From Candidatus Latescibacterota bacterium (GTDB lineage: Bacteria > Latescibacterota > UBA2968 > UBA8231), in the NCBI GenBank assembly GCA_022819745.1, contig JAJEGS010000027.1, positions 1-64,000 on the forward strand: DNA of 64,000 nucleotides. The letters are read 5' to 3'. The position numbers were made by a program, and so were the translations under genes. A model generated the notes under the pieces. That model ran no database searches. It had not been told where the DNA came from and was given only the letters and a program-made list of their open reading frames with translations. Shown piece after piece: positions 33,674 to 42,569 of this stretch. Position 1 is the first letter of the stretch. Every line of letters begins with the position of its first letter.

Positions 33674-35233
33674 ATGGAAGGCGACAAGCGAAAGATACTC
33701 TGGGCCGACGACGAGATCGACTTACTGCGCGCTCACCGGCGCTTTCTCGACGAAAGAGGCTACGCGGTGACGCCGGTGAGCAACGGCAAGGACGCCATCG
33801 CCCTGATTGCCCAAGCGCCCTTTGACATCGTGCTGCTCGACGAGATGATGCCGGGGCTGGACGGGCTTTCGACCTTAGAGCAAATCAAGATGGCCGATCC
33901 CAACGTGCCGGTGATTATGATCACCAAGAACGAAGAAGAACACCTGATGAACGAGGCCATTGGCCGCCGCATCGACAACTACCTGACGAAGCCGGTCAAT
34001 CCCAGCCAAATTTTCATGGCTTGCAAACAACTCCTCGACGCGCGGCAGATTCGCCAAAGTCAAGCCGGGCAGCACTACGTCTCGCGGGCTGGCCAGATCC
34101 GCGAGCAGATTGCCGGCGCGACTTGGCAGACGTGGATTGATGTGCATCGGCAGCTTTGCGAGTGGGACATCGAAGTGGCGCGCTTGGGCGATGCGGGGCT
34201 CAGTCAGATGATTGGGGATCAGCGGCGCGAGTGCAACCGCGAGTTCGGGCGCTTTGTCGAGCAGCATTACACGCGCTGGGTAGCAGACGAGGAGGATTCG
34301 CCGCCATTGTCGGTGGATGTGGTGCCCGAGTTCGTGGTGCCCTATCTCGAACAGGGCCGACAGGTATTCTTTATCGTGGTCGATTGTCTGCGCTTAGATC
34401 ACTGGAAGGTGATGGAGCCTCAGTTAGCTGAGTACTTCAACATCAAACGCTCCTACCACTACTCGATTTTGCCGACGGCCACGCCTTTTGCACGCAATGC
34501 GATCTTCAGCGGGCTTTTTCCCAAAGAGATCGCCGACAAGTACCGCACCCTATGGCACGAGGTCCAAGACAACGAATACAGCCTCAACCGGCACGAGCAC
34601 CAATTCATCGACGATTTGGTCCGCGACATGGGCGTCGCACTCAAACCGGGTTCGCACTACGTCAAAGTGCTAGACACTAGCGAGGCCCGGAAATTGACCC
34701 GCAAGATACCCTCGCTGGGCAAGTGGCCACTTGTGTCGGTGGTGTACAATTTTCTCGACATGCTGGTACACAGCCAAGCGCAGTCGGACCTGCTCAAGGA
34801 GATGGCACCTAACGAGACGGCCTTTCGCGCCTTGGTGCAGACGTGGTTTGGCAATGCGTCGCTCTTTGAAACCCTCAAGGGCATTGCCCGCACCGATGCG
34901 GTGGTGGTGCTGACGACCGACCACGGCTCCATGCGCGGCACGCGCGCTTCGGTGGTGCATGGGGACCGCAGCACGTCTTCGAGCCTGCGCTACAAATACG
35001 GTCAAAACCTCCGCTGCGAGGAAAAGGATGCGCTGCTGATCGCCGATCCACAGACCTACGGGCTGCCTTCGACGGGATTGGGGCATAGCTTCGTCATCGC
35101 CCGCGAGGATTTCTATTTCGTCTATCCGACCCAGTTCAACAAGTACCAGCGCCGCTACAAGGGCAGCTTCCAGCACGGCGGTATTTCCTTGGAAGAAATG
35201 ATTTTGCCCGTGGCGATTATGGAGCCTAAGTAG
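33674..35233 (+). CDS. porX: PorX-like response regulator with PglZ/alkaline-phosphatase-fold domain
   Basis: 519 residues, the length of P. gingivalis PorX. Receiver domain 1-120: acidic DD at 12-13, phospho-acceptor D56 (IVLLDEMMPGLDG), T84 and K106 (LTKPVNP). A helical linker follows, then from about 215 a PglZ domain of the alkaline phosphatase superfamily (FFIVVDCLRLDHWKVMEP, TATPFARNAIFSGLFP, VVLTTDHGSMRGTRASVVHG). In Bacteroidota PorX controls the type IX secretion system and its effector domain hydrolyses nucleotide oligomers; here the role is inferred from the match and from the adjacent PorY-like kinase. Confidence 0.92.
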   Translation: MEGDKRKILWADDEIDLLRAHRRFLDERGYAVTPVSNGKDAIALIAQAPFDIVLLDEMMPGLDGLSTLEQIKMADPNVPVIMITKNEEEHLMNEAIGRRIDNYLTKPVNPSQIFMACKQLLDARQIRQSQAGQHYVSRAGQIREQIAGATWQTWIDVHRQLCEWDIEVARLGDAGLSQMIGDQRRECNREFGRFVEQHYTRWVADEEDSPPLSVDVVPEFVVPYLEQGRQVFFIVVDCLRLDHWKVMEPQLAEYFNIKRSYHYSILPTATPFARNAIFSGLFPKEIADKYRTLWHEVQDNEYSLNRHEHQFIDDLVRDMGVALKPGSHYVKVLDTSEARKLTRKIPSLGKWPLVSVVYNFLDMLVHSQAQSDLLKEMAPNETAFRALVQTWFGNASLFETLKGIARTDAVVVLTTDHGSMRGTRASVVHGDRSTSSSLRYKYGQNLRCEEKDALLIADPQTYGLPSTGLGHSFVIAREDFYFVYPTQFNKYQRRYKGSFQHGGISLEEMILPVAIMEPK

Positions 35234-35238
35234 GGAAC

Positions 35239-35694
35239 GTGAAAAAGGTTTTCACCACCCACTCGGCGGCCCAGACCCACGCGCTGGGCGCTGCGCTAGG
35301 CCGCCGCTTGGCACCGGGCGATGTGGTGGCCTTCCGCGGCGACTTGGGCAGCGGCAAGACCTGCATGATTCAAGGTGTGTGCGAGGCTTTGCAAGTGGCC
35401 GATTACGTCACTAGTCCGACCTTTATCCTGATCAACGAATATGCGGGGCAATGTAGCGGCCGCGATTTACCCGTCTATCACTTCGATCTTTATAGGCTGG
35501 GGGGAGTTGACGAGCTTGAGGATTTAGGAGCCGAAGAGTACTTTTACGGCCACGGCGTCTGCTTGGTCGAGTGGGCCGAGCGCGCCGATGGCTCGCTGCC
35601 CGATAGGTGCTGCCATGTGTGGCTAGAGCACGGGGAGGCTTGCGAGCGACGAATTACCTTGCAAGGGGATGGGGTAGAAGAAATAGATTTCTGA
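35239..35694 (+). CDS. tsaE: tRNA threonylcarbamoyladenosine biosynthesis ATPase TsaE
   Basis: 151 residues from GTG 35239. The Walker A is FRGDLGSGKTCMIQGVCEAL, followed by TSPTFILINEY and VYHFDLYRLGGVDELEDLG, all diagnostic for TsaE, which works with TsaB and TsaD to make t6A on ANN-decoding tRNAs. It starts 5 bases after the porX-like stop, so it is in the same transcript. In many FCB bacteria TsaE likewise follows a PorX gene, which supports both calls. Confidence 0.95.
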   Translation: MKKVFTTHSAAQTHALGAALGRRLAPGDVVAFRGDLGSGKTCMIQGVCEALQVADYVTSPTFILINEYAGQCSGRDLPVYHFDLYRLGGVDELEDLGAEEYFYGHGVCLVEWAERADGSLPDRCCHVWLEHGEACERRITLQGDGVEEIDF

Positions 35695-35718
35695 GAAATT
35701 GGCTACAGGGAGGGGTCT

Positions 35719-36447
35719 TTGCAGCGGCTAATACTGTGTCTTTGCATTGCCGTTGGTCCGGCAGCGGCTGACAGGGCCGAGTTGACGAGCTTGGTCGATA
35801 GCCCGACGGCCGGATTGGTCAATAAGGGGCACTATGCGGTGAATGTTCGCCTGTTTGTCGATGGGGGAGCTGTCGGCCGCTTACATGTTGGCGTGCTCAA
35901 GCGGCTGAGCGTGGGCGCGTCTTTTGGTGGCGAGCAACTCATTGGCACCGGTGCGGTCGATTGGTACCCGCGCGTGGCAGTGGCTGCTCGATGCCGGATC
36001 ATCGAAGAGGGGTACACGTGGCCGGCGCTGCTATTGGGCTTCGATTCCCAAGGCATCGGGCCATATAGAGATCAGCGCTACCAAGTCAAATCCAAAGGCA
36101 TATATCTGGTACTGAGCAAGAATTACAACTCAATGCTAGGGGAACTCGGCGTCCACGCAGGCGTCAATATGTCACGAGAAGATGCCGACGACAGCGACTG
36201 GTCTGCGTGGTTGGGTATCGACAAGAGCTTGCGATTTATGGCCCTATTCGCCGAATACGATTTGGGCCGCAACAACGGCCTACAGGGTCAGGGCGTGGCA
36301 GAAGGCTATTTGAACATCGGAGGGGCTTGGACCGTAGCGCCGCAGCTAAGGGTCGCGTATTATCTTAAAAACGCGCTGGAAAGCGATCACTTCGGCTCCC
36401 AATCCATTCGGGAGTTGTCAGTCACTTACAGGAGGAAATTCCGATGA
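35719..36447 (+). CDS. Putative outer-membrane/exported protein (YjbH-like), unknown function
   Basis: 242 residues from a TTG at 35719 (GGGAGGGG upstream). Signal peptide (LILCLCIAVGPAAA), then repeated strands such as LHVGVLKRLSVGASFGGEQL, IYLVLSKNYN and RVAYYLKNALESDHFGSQ, suggesting a small beta-barrel. The opening DSPTAGLVNKGHYAVNVRLF resembles YjbH-type proteins, but the match is weak. The stop overlaps the start of the PorV/FadL-like gene by four bases (36444-36447), so the two are translationally coupled. Confidence 0.62.
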   Translation: MQRLILCLCIAVGPAAADRAELTSLVDSPTAGLVNKGHYAVNVRLFVDGGAVGRLHVGVLKRLSVGASFGGEQLIGTGAVDWYPRVAVAARCRIIEEGYTWPALLLGFDSQGIGPYRDQRYQVKSKGIYLVLSKNYNSMLGELGVHAGVNMSREDADDSDWSAWLGIDKSLRFMALFAEYDLGRNNGLQGQGVAEGYLNIGGAWTVAPQLRVAYYLKNALESDHFGSQSIRELSVTYRRKFR

Positions 36448-37811
36448 AGATACTGGCTATTGTTTTGCTTTGCGCGTGGGGCCGCGGTGCGGTGGCCCAA
36501 GAGGAGCGGGCCATCGACAACTTTGCTGGAGTTGGGGTGCGGGCCATGGGCATGGGGGGTGCCTTTGTTGGGGTGGCCGACGATTTCACGGCTATGTACT
36601 GGAATCCGGCGGGCTTGGCCCAGATGCAGCAGCGCGAGATACAGGTGTCTTTCCTGCGCAATAGTCGCGCCAACGACTCGATTTTCAACGGCACTCCAGG
36701 GAGAAGCGAGCTGACCAATACGCGCTTTGGCTCGCTGGGCTTTGTCTATCCCTATCCAGTCTATCGCGGCAGCTTGGTCTTGGCGGCTGGCCTGACCCGC
36801 ATCAAGGACTTCGACTGGAGCCTCAATCAACAGGGTGCCGCCGAGGGCCTTGCTGCGGATCACACCTTCCAACACGAGGGCGAGATGGCGCTGGCGGGCG
36901 TCTCTGCTGCCATTGACGTGTCGCCGGCTGTTTCACTGGGCGCGACCTTTGGTTTAGTCAGCGGCGAAGACGAGGCCGTCAGTGAATTTGACTGGGCCGA
37001 TCCGCAGGACGAATTCTTTGAGCAGCGCTTTTTCGTGCGCGACAGCTTTACAGACGAATATAAGTGGACTCCGTATGCTGTCTTGGGCGCGATGCTGCGC
37101 ACGCCGCGCGACGAGCCGCGCTACAGATTGGGCGCGACGTTTACCACTGGGGGGACGCACGAAATCCGCTATGTCTTTCGCGGTCCCGCTTCTTATGGCA
37201 GCCCAAACCCTTGCCAACACTTACTCCCAGAAGGTACTCCAGACTCGCCCCTTGCAGATAATTACAACTCCGTTGAGTGCGACGACGGGACCGTCCAGGA
37301 ATTCCCAGACGAAGAGTGGAGCAACACGTACGAACTCGCGCTGCCGTTTGAGTTCGGCGTGGGTGCTTCGGCCGAGGCTGTGCCGGGCCTGACGCTAGCG
37401 GGCAGCCTGCATTTAGCCGAGTGGTCGCAGAGCGAGTACAAGGGGGCCGATGACTACGGCTTGCGCGCCGATACCTCGTTTGAAACGCAGTACAGAGATG
37501 TCTTGCGCTACCATCTCGGTGCCGAGTACCGGGTGCCGGTCGTTGCGCTGGATCTGCGGGCCGGCTATTTCGTGGACCCGGTTCCCTTTATCGGCCCGCG
37601 CGCCCCAGACTCCGACGATCCGCCCATCCGCATTGAAGAAGACCGGCGCTTTATTACCCTCGGGGCTGGGATATTGATCGACGAGGCCATGCAAATAGAT
37701 CTGGCTTGGGTGCGGGGTGCGTTTAAGCAAGTAGAAGAATACTCAGACAATACCCTTAGTGAGGACTACGCGATCAATCGCCTCGTTGTCGGCGTGGGCT
37801 ACAACTTTTAG
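36444..37811 (+). CDS. PorV/FadL-like outer-membrane beta-barrel protein
   Basis: 455 residues with a signal peptide (VLLCAWGRGAVAQ). The N-terminal RAMGMGGAFVGVADDFTAMY followed by WNPAGLAQ is the hallmark of the FadL/OmpP1/PorV superfamily plug region. Strand-rich repeats end in VVGVGYNF, a terminal aromatic as expected for Bam-dependent insertion. FadL imports hydrophobic compounds; PorV of the type IX system shuttles cargo to the surface attachment complex. The nearby PorX/PorY-like genes make the second option attractive, but the sequence alone does not decide. Confidence 0.85.
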   Translation: MKILAIVLLCAWGRGAVAQEERAIDNFAGVGVRAMGMGGAFVGVADDFTAMYWNPAGLAQMQQREIQVSFLRNSRANDSIFNGTPGRSELTNTRFGSLGFVYPYPVYRGSLVLAAGLTRIKDFDWSLNQQGAAEGLAADHTFQHEGEMALAGVSAAIDVSPAVSLGATFGLVSGEDEAVSEFDWADPQDEFFEQRFFVRDSFTDEYKWTPYAVLGAMLRTPRDEPRYRLGATFTTGGTHEIRYVFRGPASYGSPNPCQHLLPEGTPDSPLADNYNSVECDDGTVQEFPDEEWSNTYELALPFEFGVGASAEAVPGLTLAGSLHLAEWSQSEYKGADDYGLRADTSFETQYRDVLRYHLGAEYRVPVVALDLRAGYFVDPVPFIGPRAPDSDDPPIRIEEDRRFITLGAGILIDEAMQIDLAWVRGAFKQVEEYSDNTLSEDYAINRLVVGVGYNF

Positions 37812-37820
37812 GATTCTTTT

Positions 37821-37848
37821 TTGCTTCGGTTGCTGGTTTGTGTATATT
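37821..37848 (+). promoter_or_regulatory. Candidate promoter of the Gly/Tyr-rich lipoprotein gene
   Basis: TTGCTT at 37821-37826 and TATATT at 37843-37848 with 16 bases between, 45 bases before the start codon. Confidence 0.55.
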
Positions 37849-37893
37849 CAGGCTGAAGATGAGTTTAACGCTCCTTAAGGAGGAGGTTAATTT

Positions 37894-38625
37894 ATGAAAA
37901 TGAAGGCTTTTATTTTGTTTTCGGTCTTGCCGCTAACCGCGCTGATGGCGAGTGGCTGCTACACGGTGCTCAGTAGCCCCTATGAGGCGGCCAGTCTGCA
38001 CGACGAGGATCTAGCTCGCGCCAAGAGCCGCGCTGTCGAGGCTCCCACGGTTGGCCAGTTTGACGACCGCGACTACATGGACGATCTCTACCGCTATCCG
38101 GGTGTGCGCGGTGGCTATGGTGGCTATGGCGGCTACTACGGCGGCTACGGCGGCTATGGCGGCTATTATCCTACCTCTGGCTACTATCCCTCCTATTACG
38201 GCGGCTACCCCTCCTATTATGGCGGCTATGGCCCCTATAGTTACGGCTACGATCCGTACTATCGGAGTTCGGGCGGTTACTACGTGCCGCCAGGTTATGA
38301 ACTGGTCAGCACGCGCCAGCTCGACGATTTGCGCGCGGCGAGTCGGCTGAATGCGACGCCGGCGATTGCCGACCCGGCCGCAGCGACCGAAAGACAGCGC
38401 CGCGAAGAAAATGTGTGGCAGCGGCGGGTAGAGCCTCGGGTGCGCAGCACTCCTGCGCCTACGCCGCGATCCTCGGCCAGCAAAGCGCCTGCGCCTACAT
38501 CGCGATCTTCGGTCAGTTCGCCGCCGAGTGGGGCGGCGACGAAAGCGCCTGCAGCCACATCGGCACCAGCCTCCAAATCGTCCGCGACAAAGGAGTCAGC
38601 CAAGCCCAAGAAGCGTCGGCGCTGA
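37894..38625 (+). CDS. Gly/Tyr-rich low-complexity lipoprotein
   Basis: 243 residues, start preceded by AAGGAGGAGG. The signal ends LTALMASGCYTV (lipobox Cys about 23). Residues 70-130 are almost only Gly, Tyr, Pro and Ser in GGYGGY, GGYYP and YPSYYGGY units. A short conserved-looking block, PPGYELVSTRQLDDLRAASR, follows, then a Ser/Pro/Ala/Lys-rich tail with repeated KAPAPTSRSS-type units ending KPKKRRR. Such Gly/Tyr sequences occur in adhesive or phase-separating surface proteins. I recognise no family and assign no function. Confidence 0.82.
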   Translation: MKMKAFILFSVLPLTALMASGCYTVLSSPYEAASLHDEDLARAKSRAVEAPTVGQFDDRDYMDDLYRYPGVRGGYGGYGGYYGGYGGYGGYYPTSGYYPSYYGGYPSYYGGYGPYSYGYDPYYRSSGGYYVPPGYELVSTRQLDDLRAASRLNATPAIADPAAATERQRREENVWQRRVEPRVRSTPAPTPRSSASKAPAPTSRSSVSSPPSGAATKAPAATSAPASKSSATKESAKPKKRRR

Positions 38626-38644
38626 CTTTTCGCTACTAGAAACA

Positions 38645-38686
38645 GAAAAAAAGCGGGGGGCCTTTTGTTGCCCTCCGCTTTTTTGT
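38645..38686. terminator. Bidirectional terminator between convergent genes
   Basis: A stem of about 14 bp with one mismatch joins 38646-38661 to 38671-38686, flanked by A on the left and T on the right, so it can end both the plus-strand lipoprotein transcript and the minus-strand one. Confidence 0.85.
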
Positions 38687-38688
38687 GC

Positions 38689-39372
38689 CTAATCGCCGCT
38701 TAGGTCGAAGTGGCGGATCTGTGGTTTGGGTGGTGGGGCGATGCGGAAGAGGAAGCGTTGTAGTGGGCGGGCGAGAGCCATGAGCAGTTGGCGCTCGCCT
38801 TGTTTATTGCCGCCGAAAAGCTGTAGTTGCACCGGTTGATAATTGCGCTGCGTGCCCCCCTGTTGCCAGACTTGATTGGTGTTGAGATTGATCAGGCTGA
38901 CCTTGAGATCTATGGTCAGGTCTATGCCGGGATTGGGCGACATGCCATAGGGCGTGGGCGACATGGGCATCATCCGCGCCTGTAAGTGCCTCAGTTCGAT
39001 GAAGACTAAGGCGTCGAGCTCGAGTTCTTCCTTGAGAACGGCCTGTACTGAGTCTTGGTGGACGCTCGTCGAGTCGAGGCGAATCCCCTTGAGTTGGTAG
39101 GTGATTTCGTCTTGGTTCATCACTTCGGTTTTGGGCATGTTGCCGAGGCTGCGGACCACGGCATTGGACAGACGCGCCATGACCTTCTCGATGTCTAGCT
39201 CCCGAAAGGGTTCGATGTTGGTCGCGCAAACGACGCCGATGTGATCGACTTCCGCTAGGTAGGGGCGCAAGACCGGATCGGGTTGCGACGGGGCGCGAAA
39301 CTCGACGCGCGTAAAAGCGCTGCGGCCGCCGCAGCCCGCTAGGCCAATGAGCAATACGAGAGTAGCAATCAA
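38689..39372 (-). CDS. Lipoprotein, unknown function
   Basis: 227 residues. The signal ends LVLLIGLAGCGG (lipobox Cys 14). The mature part has a region near 35-110 (EVDHIGVVCATNIEPFRELD, VMNQDEITYQLKG) and LDALVFIELRHLQARMMPMS, resembling lipoproteins of the LpoB/CsgG-like class that gather at the outer membrane, though I cannot confirm the family. The start overlaps the stop of the large barrel fusion gene by four bases (39369-39372), so it is probably a partner of that protein. Confidence 0.75.
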   Translation of the reverse strand: MIATLVLLIGLAGCGGRSAFTRVEFRAPSQPDPVLRPYLAEVDHIGVVCATNIEPFRELDIEKVMARLSNAVVRSLGNMPKTEVMNQDEITYQLKGIRLDSTSVHQDSVQAVLKEELELDALVFIELRHLQARMMPMSPTPYGMSPNPGIDLTIDLKVSLINLNTNQVWQQGGTQRNYQPVQLQLFGGNKQGERQLLMALARPLQRFLFRIAPPPKPQIRHFDLSGD

Positions 39373-42300
39373 AAGCTCTGTCCAAAGCTGAAGTGAAACT
39401 TGAAGTCCGAGAAGTTGCCTTGTAGGTCCATCTGCCTGGCGAATTCAAAGTTCATCGGCAGCAAGAAGTACACTAAGAGGCCGAAGCCGACGCTGGCGTG
39501 TACCTGTCGTGGGGAAGACGTGAGCGCGGCGTGCGGGTTGCGGAAGGGCCACAGGTCAATTTCGTCGTCCTTGTTCCAAGCCATGCCCATATCCATAAAC
39601 AGGCTGCCGTCAATCGCCGGTATCAGGAAGGTGCCGGGCCAGCCAAAGAGGATGCCACGCACAAAGGGGACGCGCAGTTCGGCATTGGTCAGCAGGACCC
39701 GGCTGCCGGTGAAGGCCGAGAACTGGTAGCCGCGTAGCGGGCCAGTATTGAGGTTGAAACCCGTGTAGAAGGGCAGGAACCAAGTCGGCCCCCCTAGGTT
39801 GTATTCGAGGGCGTCGCGGCCCAAAGACCCCACGCTATAGGCTCGCAAGCCCAGCACCGACCAACGCCCCAGCCGCAAGTAGTGGCGATAGTCGAATTCG
39901 AGGTGCGAGAAAGAGCGCGTGGTTGAGCCAAGGCTGAGCGTGCGCCCCACTGAGAGAAAGTAGCGCTTACCAGCGGTGGCACCCAAAAGACCGTAGGTAA
40001 TGGAGTCGTGGACGTATGCGGTCTTGAACAGATGGGTACTGGTAGCAGTAGAATCTGGCTCGTAGAAGGGACTGACCTGTTCTTCTTGCTCGCCGACATA
40101 GGTATAGCTCAGGTCGAGGCGGCGGTACAGGTCGAGCGGATAGCTGGCGTTGGCCAACGCACCGCGTTGCTGGAGACGGCTAATGCCCCGAGCCGGGGCG
40201 CGGCCTTGGACGAGGAAGTTGCGATCGTTGATGAAGTACTGGTTCCAATTGAAAATGGATACGTGGTATGTGGGCCGCTTGCCGTAGTAGCTGTAGCTAG
40301 CGGCAAAGTTAAAGTCATTGCTTATGTCCTGGGCGGCCACGTAATCCGTGGCCAAAACCAGCGAGTGATTACCCAAAAGATCGCTCATGCTCAGTTGGGC
40401 AATCGACGATAAAAACCCATCGAAATAGCCCATCTGCACGGAGATGCCGTCGAATTCGAGCTTGGGGGTATAGCGGCGACGGCGCAGTTCTAGTTCGTCG
40501 TCGGTGTCGTCGGCGAGTTGGACGGCGGCTTGCGGCTCTTGAGATTCGGTGGGCGACAACAAGCCGCTGGCTCCGGCTAGCAGCACGGCGTCGTCTGGGA
40601 TATCTGGGTCCTTCGGGTCCGAGACCTGCCCTAGGCTCGGGGTACCGCCTTGGTCGGAGAGCACGGCGTCGCCCTCTACCATGGGTCGCACCGAGGGCAC
40701 TTCTATGGCTAGGGTCTCGGTGGCTGGTGGTTCTGCTTCGGTTGGTGGTTCTGCTTCGACTGGCGGTGGTGCTTTGGCTGGCGGTACGGCTTCGGCCACG
40801 CGGGCCAGTAGCTGGGCGTCTTTGCGCTTGACCTCGGGCCATTCGGGCATGGCCATCCGGTAGAGGTGGCTGCGGCCCTTGAAGTAAGTGTTGAATACGA
40901 TCTGCCGCCCATCGGGCGAGAGGGCGGGGTTCAGAATGCCGCTGAGGCTGCGGGTCAGGCGGAATTCGCGGCCTTCGTCGAGGTGATAGACGAAGAGGTC
41001 GTTGATCTTGTCGCGGGTGGAGACGAAGAGCAGCTTGTTGCCTTCGGGCAGCCATTGAGGCCACAGGTCGTCGGTGGAGCTAGAGATGGCTGCGTGCGCT
41101 ACATTCTCGGTTAGATCGTAAATTTTGATGTCGAACTGGTTGCGGTACTTGCTGCTAAAGGCGATGCGCTGGCCGTCGGGCGACCAGTTCGGATAATCTT
41201 CGCGCTCGGGCGTGCCCGTGAGCTGACGCCGCTCGCCGGTCTGCACATCAATGATGTAGAGATCGCTCTGGCCCTGCCCCGTGCCGATAAAGGCGAGGTG
41301 GCGGCTGTCGGGGGACCAGGTTAGGCTCTCGACAAGATCCAAATCGGGCATAGTCAGGGTCTGCACGAGCTTCTTGTCGTAGAGGTTCCACAGCATGATG
41401 CGGTCGCGGGGACCTTCTTTGGCGACAAAGGCGATGGTCTGGCCGTCTTGTGCCCAAGCCACGGTGCCGCTGCCGATGCTGAGGTGATCGTAGTCGGCGG
41501 CGCGCATGCTCTCGGTGACGCGCTCGACGAGCGAGGCATCGCTCAGGCGGATGATGTCCACGTGCTGTTCGATCCCGTCCGAGGAGTAGACGGCGAGCAT
41601 GTCGCCGCTGAGCGACCAGCAGGCGCTGGAGAAGCTGTGGATATTCTCGTCGTCGCCTATTTTCTCGGCGAATTCAGAGGTGTAGTCGCGCGTCTGCAAG
41701 AGGGGCCAGTAGGTTTTGCGCATCTGGGCCGACCAGCGCTCGTCGAGGGTTTTCAAGTCCATGCCGATCAGGCGATCCATGAGCTTGTCGGTGTCGTGCT
41801 GGCTGTCCCACAGGCGGAGGATACGGCTGATTTTTTCGGGGCCGTACTGCTGGGCAATGTACTCCATGAGCGCATGGCTTTGCTTGTATGCGAGGAATAC
41901 ATTGCCTTGGCCCCAAGCCTGATTCATGGTTTCAATGGGGATGAGACCGTCGGTGAGTACGGCGTCGCGGAGGACCATTTCATCGATGGTGTTGCGGCCC
42001 GGGGTGGTGTATTCGGCCATACCCTCCATCAGCCAAGTGGGCGGCTGGGCGATCGGGCTGGTGATGCGGCGAATGGGGCCTTTGTGAACGATGTCGTACT
42101 GGAAAATGTGGGTCAACTCGTGGACGAGGACATTGCGGAACTCGTCGAGATCGCCCGCAAAGGGAACTACCATGCGGAAGCGCAGCGGCTCGGCAAAGCC
42201 AGCGACGCCGGGCGGCAGAAAGTCGGGGAAGATATTGGTCTGCTGGAACTGGTAGTGCGACTGATAGATGACGACCGGCGGCCGGTGCGAAAGGTCGTGG

Positions 42301-42569
42301 TGCAAAATCTGGCTGATGTGATCGTAGCCCTCTTCAAGGTACTCGATCGCCTGCACGGCCAGATTCTGGAATTCAGACTCAAAGTGAAGCTCTATGTGCT
42401 CGCTTTCGAGGATTTCCCACTGGAAGTCTCGGTAGCGTACTTTGTTTTTCCCGAACCCTTGCTGCAATTGCAAGGTGAGAATGTCTTGGGCGCAGAGGTC
42501 TGCGGTGCCCCAAGCGAGCAGGGCGGCGCAGGCGAGGCTGTGGAATCTCGTTATAGCCTGCACGTTCAC
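39369..42569 (-). CDS. Outer-membrane fusion: gluzincin peptidase, TolB-like propeller and C-terminal barrel
   Basis: 1066 residues with a signal peptide (about 1-28). Residues 50-280 form a peptidase-MA/gluzincin domain: zinc site VLVHELTHIFQYD (HELTH near 150) and the third ligand in TWLMEGMAEYTT, about 30 residues later. Residues 300-590 hold WD40-like/PD40 repeats as in TolB (DLVESLTWSPDSRHLAFIGT, REDYPNWSPDGQRIAFSSKY, LNPALSPDGRQIVFNTYF). A Pro/Glu/Ala-rich linker at about 595-630 is followed by an Omp85-like 16-strand-type barrel from about 720, ending FKFHFSFGQSF. Active-site residues look complete. It sits between two lipoprotein genes that overlap it on both sides (ATGA overlaps). 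Confidence 0.88.
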   Translation of the reverse strand: MNVQAITRFHSLACAALLAWGTADLCAQDILTLQLQQGFGKNKVRYRDFQWEILESEHIELHFESEFQNLAVQAIEYLEEGYDHISQILHHDLSHRPPVVIYQSHYQFQQTNIFPDFLPPGVAGFAEPLRFRMVVPFAGDLDEFRNVLVHELTHIFQYDIVHKGPIRRITSPIAQPPTWLMEGMAEYTTPGRNTIDEMVLRDAVLTDGLIPIETMNQAWGQGNVFLAYKQSHALMEYIAQQYGPEKISRILRLWDSQHDTDKLMDRLIGMDLKTLDERWSAQMRKTYWPLLQTRDYTSEFAEKIGDDENIHSFSSACWSLSGDMLAVYSSDGIEQHVDIIRLSDASLVERVTESMRAADYDHLSIGSGTVAWAQDGQTIAFVAKEGPRDRIMLWNLYDKKLVQTLTMPDLDLVESLTWSPDSRHLAFIGTGQGQSDLYIIDVQTGERRQLTGTPEREDYPNWSPDGQRIAFSSKYRNQFDIKIYDLTENVAHAAISSSTDDLWPQWLPEGNKLLFVSTRDKINDLFVYHLDEGREFRLTRSLSGILNPALSPDGRQIVFNTYFKGRSHLYRMAMPEWPEVKRKDAQLLARVAEAVPPAKAPPPVEAEPPTEAEPPATETLAIEVPSVRPMVEGDAVLSDQGGTPSLGQVSDPKDPDIPDDAVLLAGASGLLSPTESQEPQAAVQLADDTDDELELRRRRYTPKLEFDGISVQMGYFDGFLSSIAQLSMSDLLGNHSLVLATDYVAAQDISNDFNFAASYSYYGKRPTYHVSIFNWNQYFINDRNFLVQGRAPARGISRLQQRGALANASYPLDLYRRLDLSYTYVGEQEEQVSPFYEPDSTATSTHLFKTAYVHDSITYGLLGATAGKRYFLSVGRTLSLGSTTRSFSHLEFDYRHYLRLGRWSVLGLRAYSVGSLGRDALEYNLGGPTWFLPFYTGFNLNTGPLRGYQFSAFTGSRVLLTNAELRVPFVRGILFGWPGTFLIPAIDGSLFMDMGMAWNKDDEIDLWPFRNPHAALTSSPRQVHASVGFGLLVYFLLPMNFEFARQMDLQGNFSDFKFHFSFGQSF

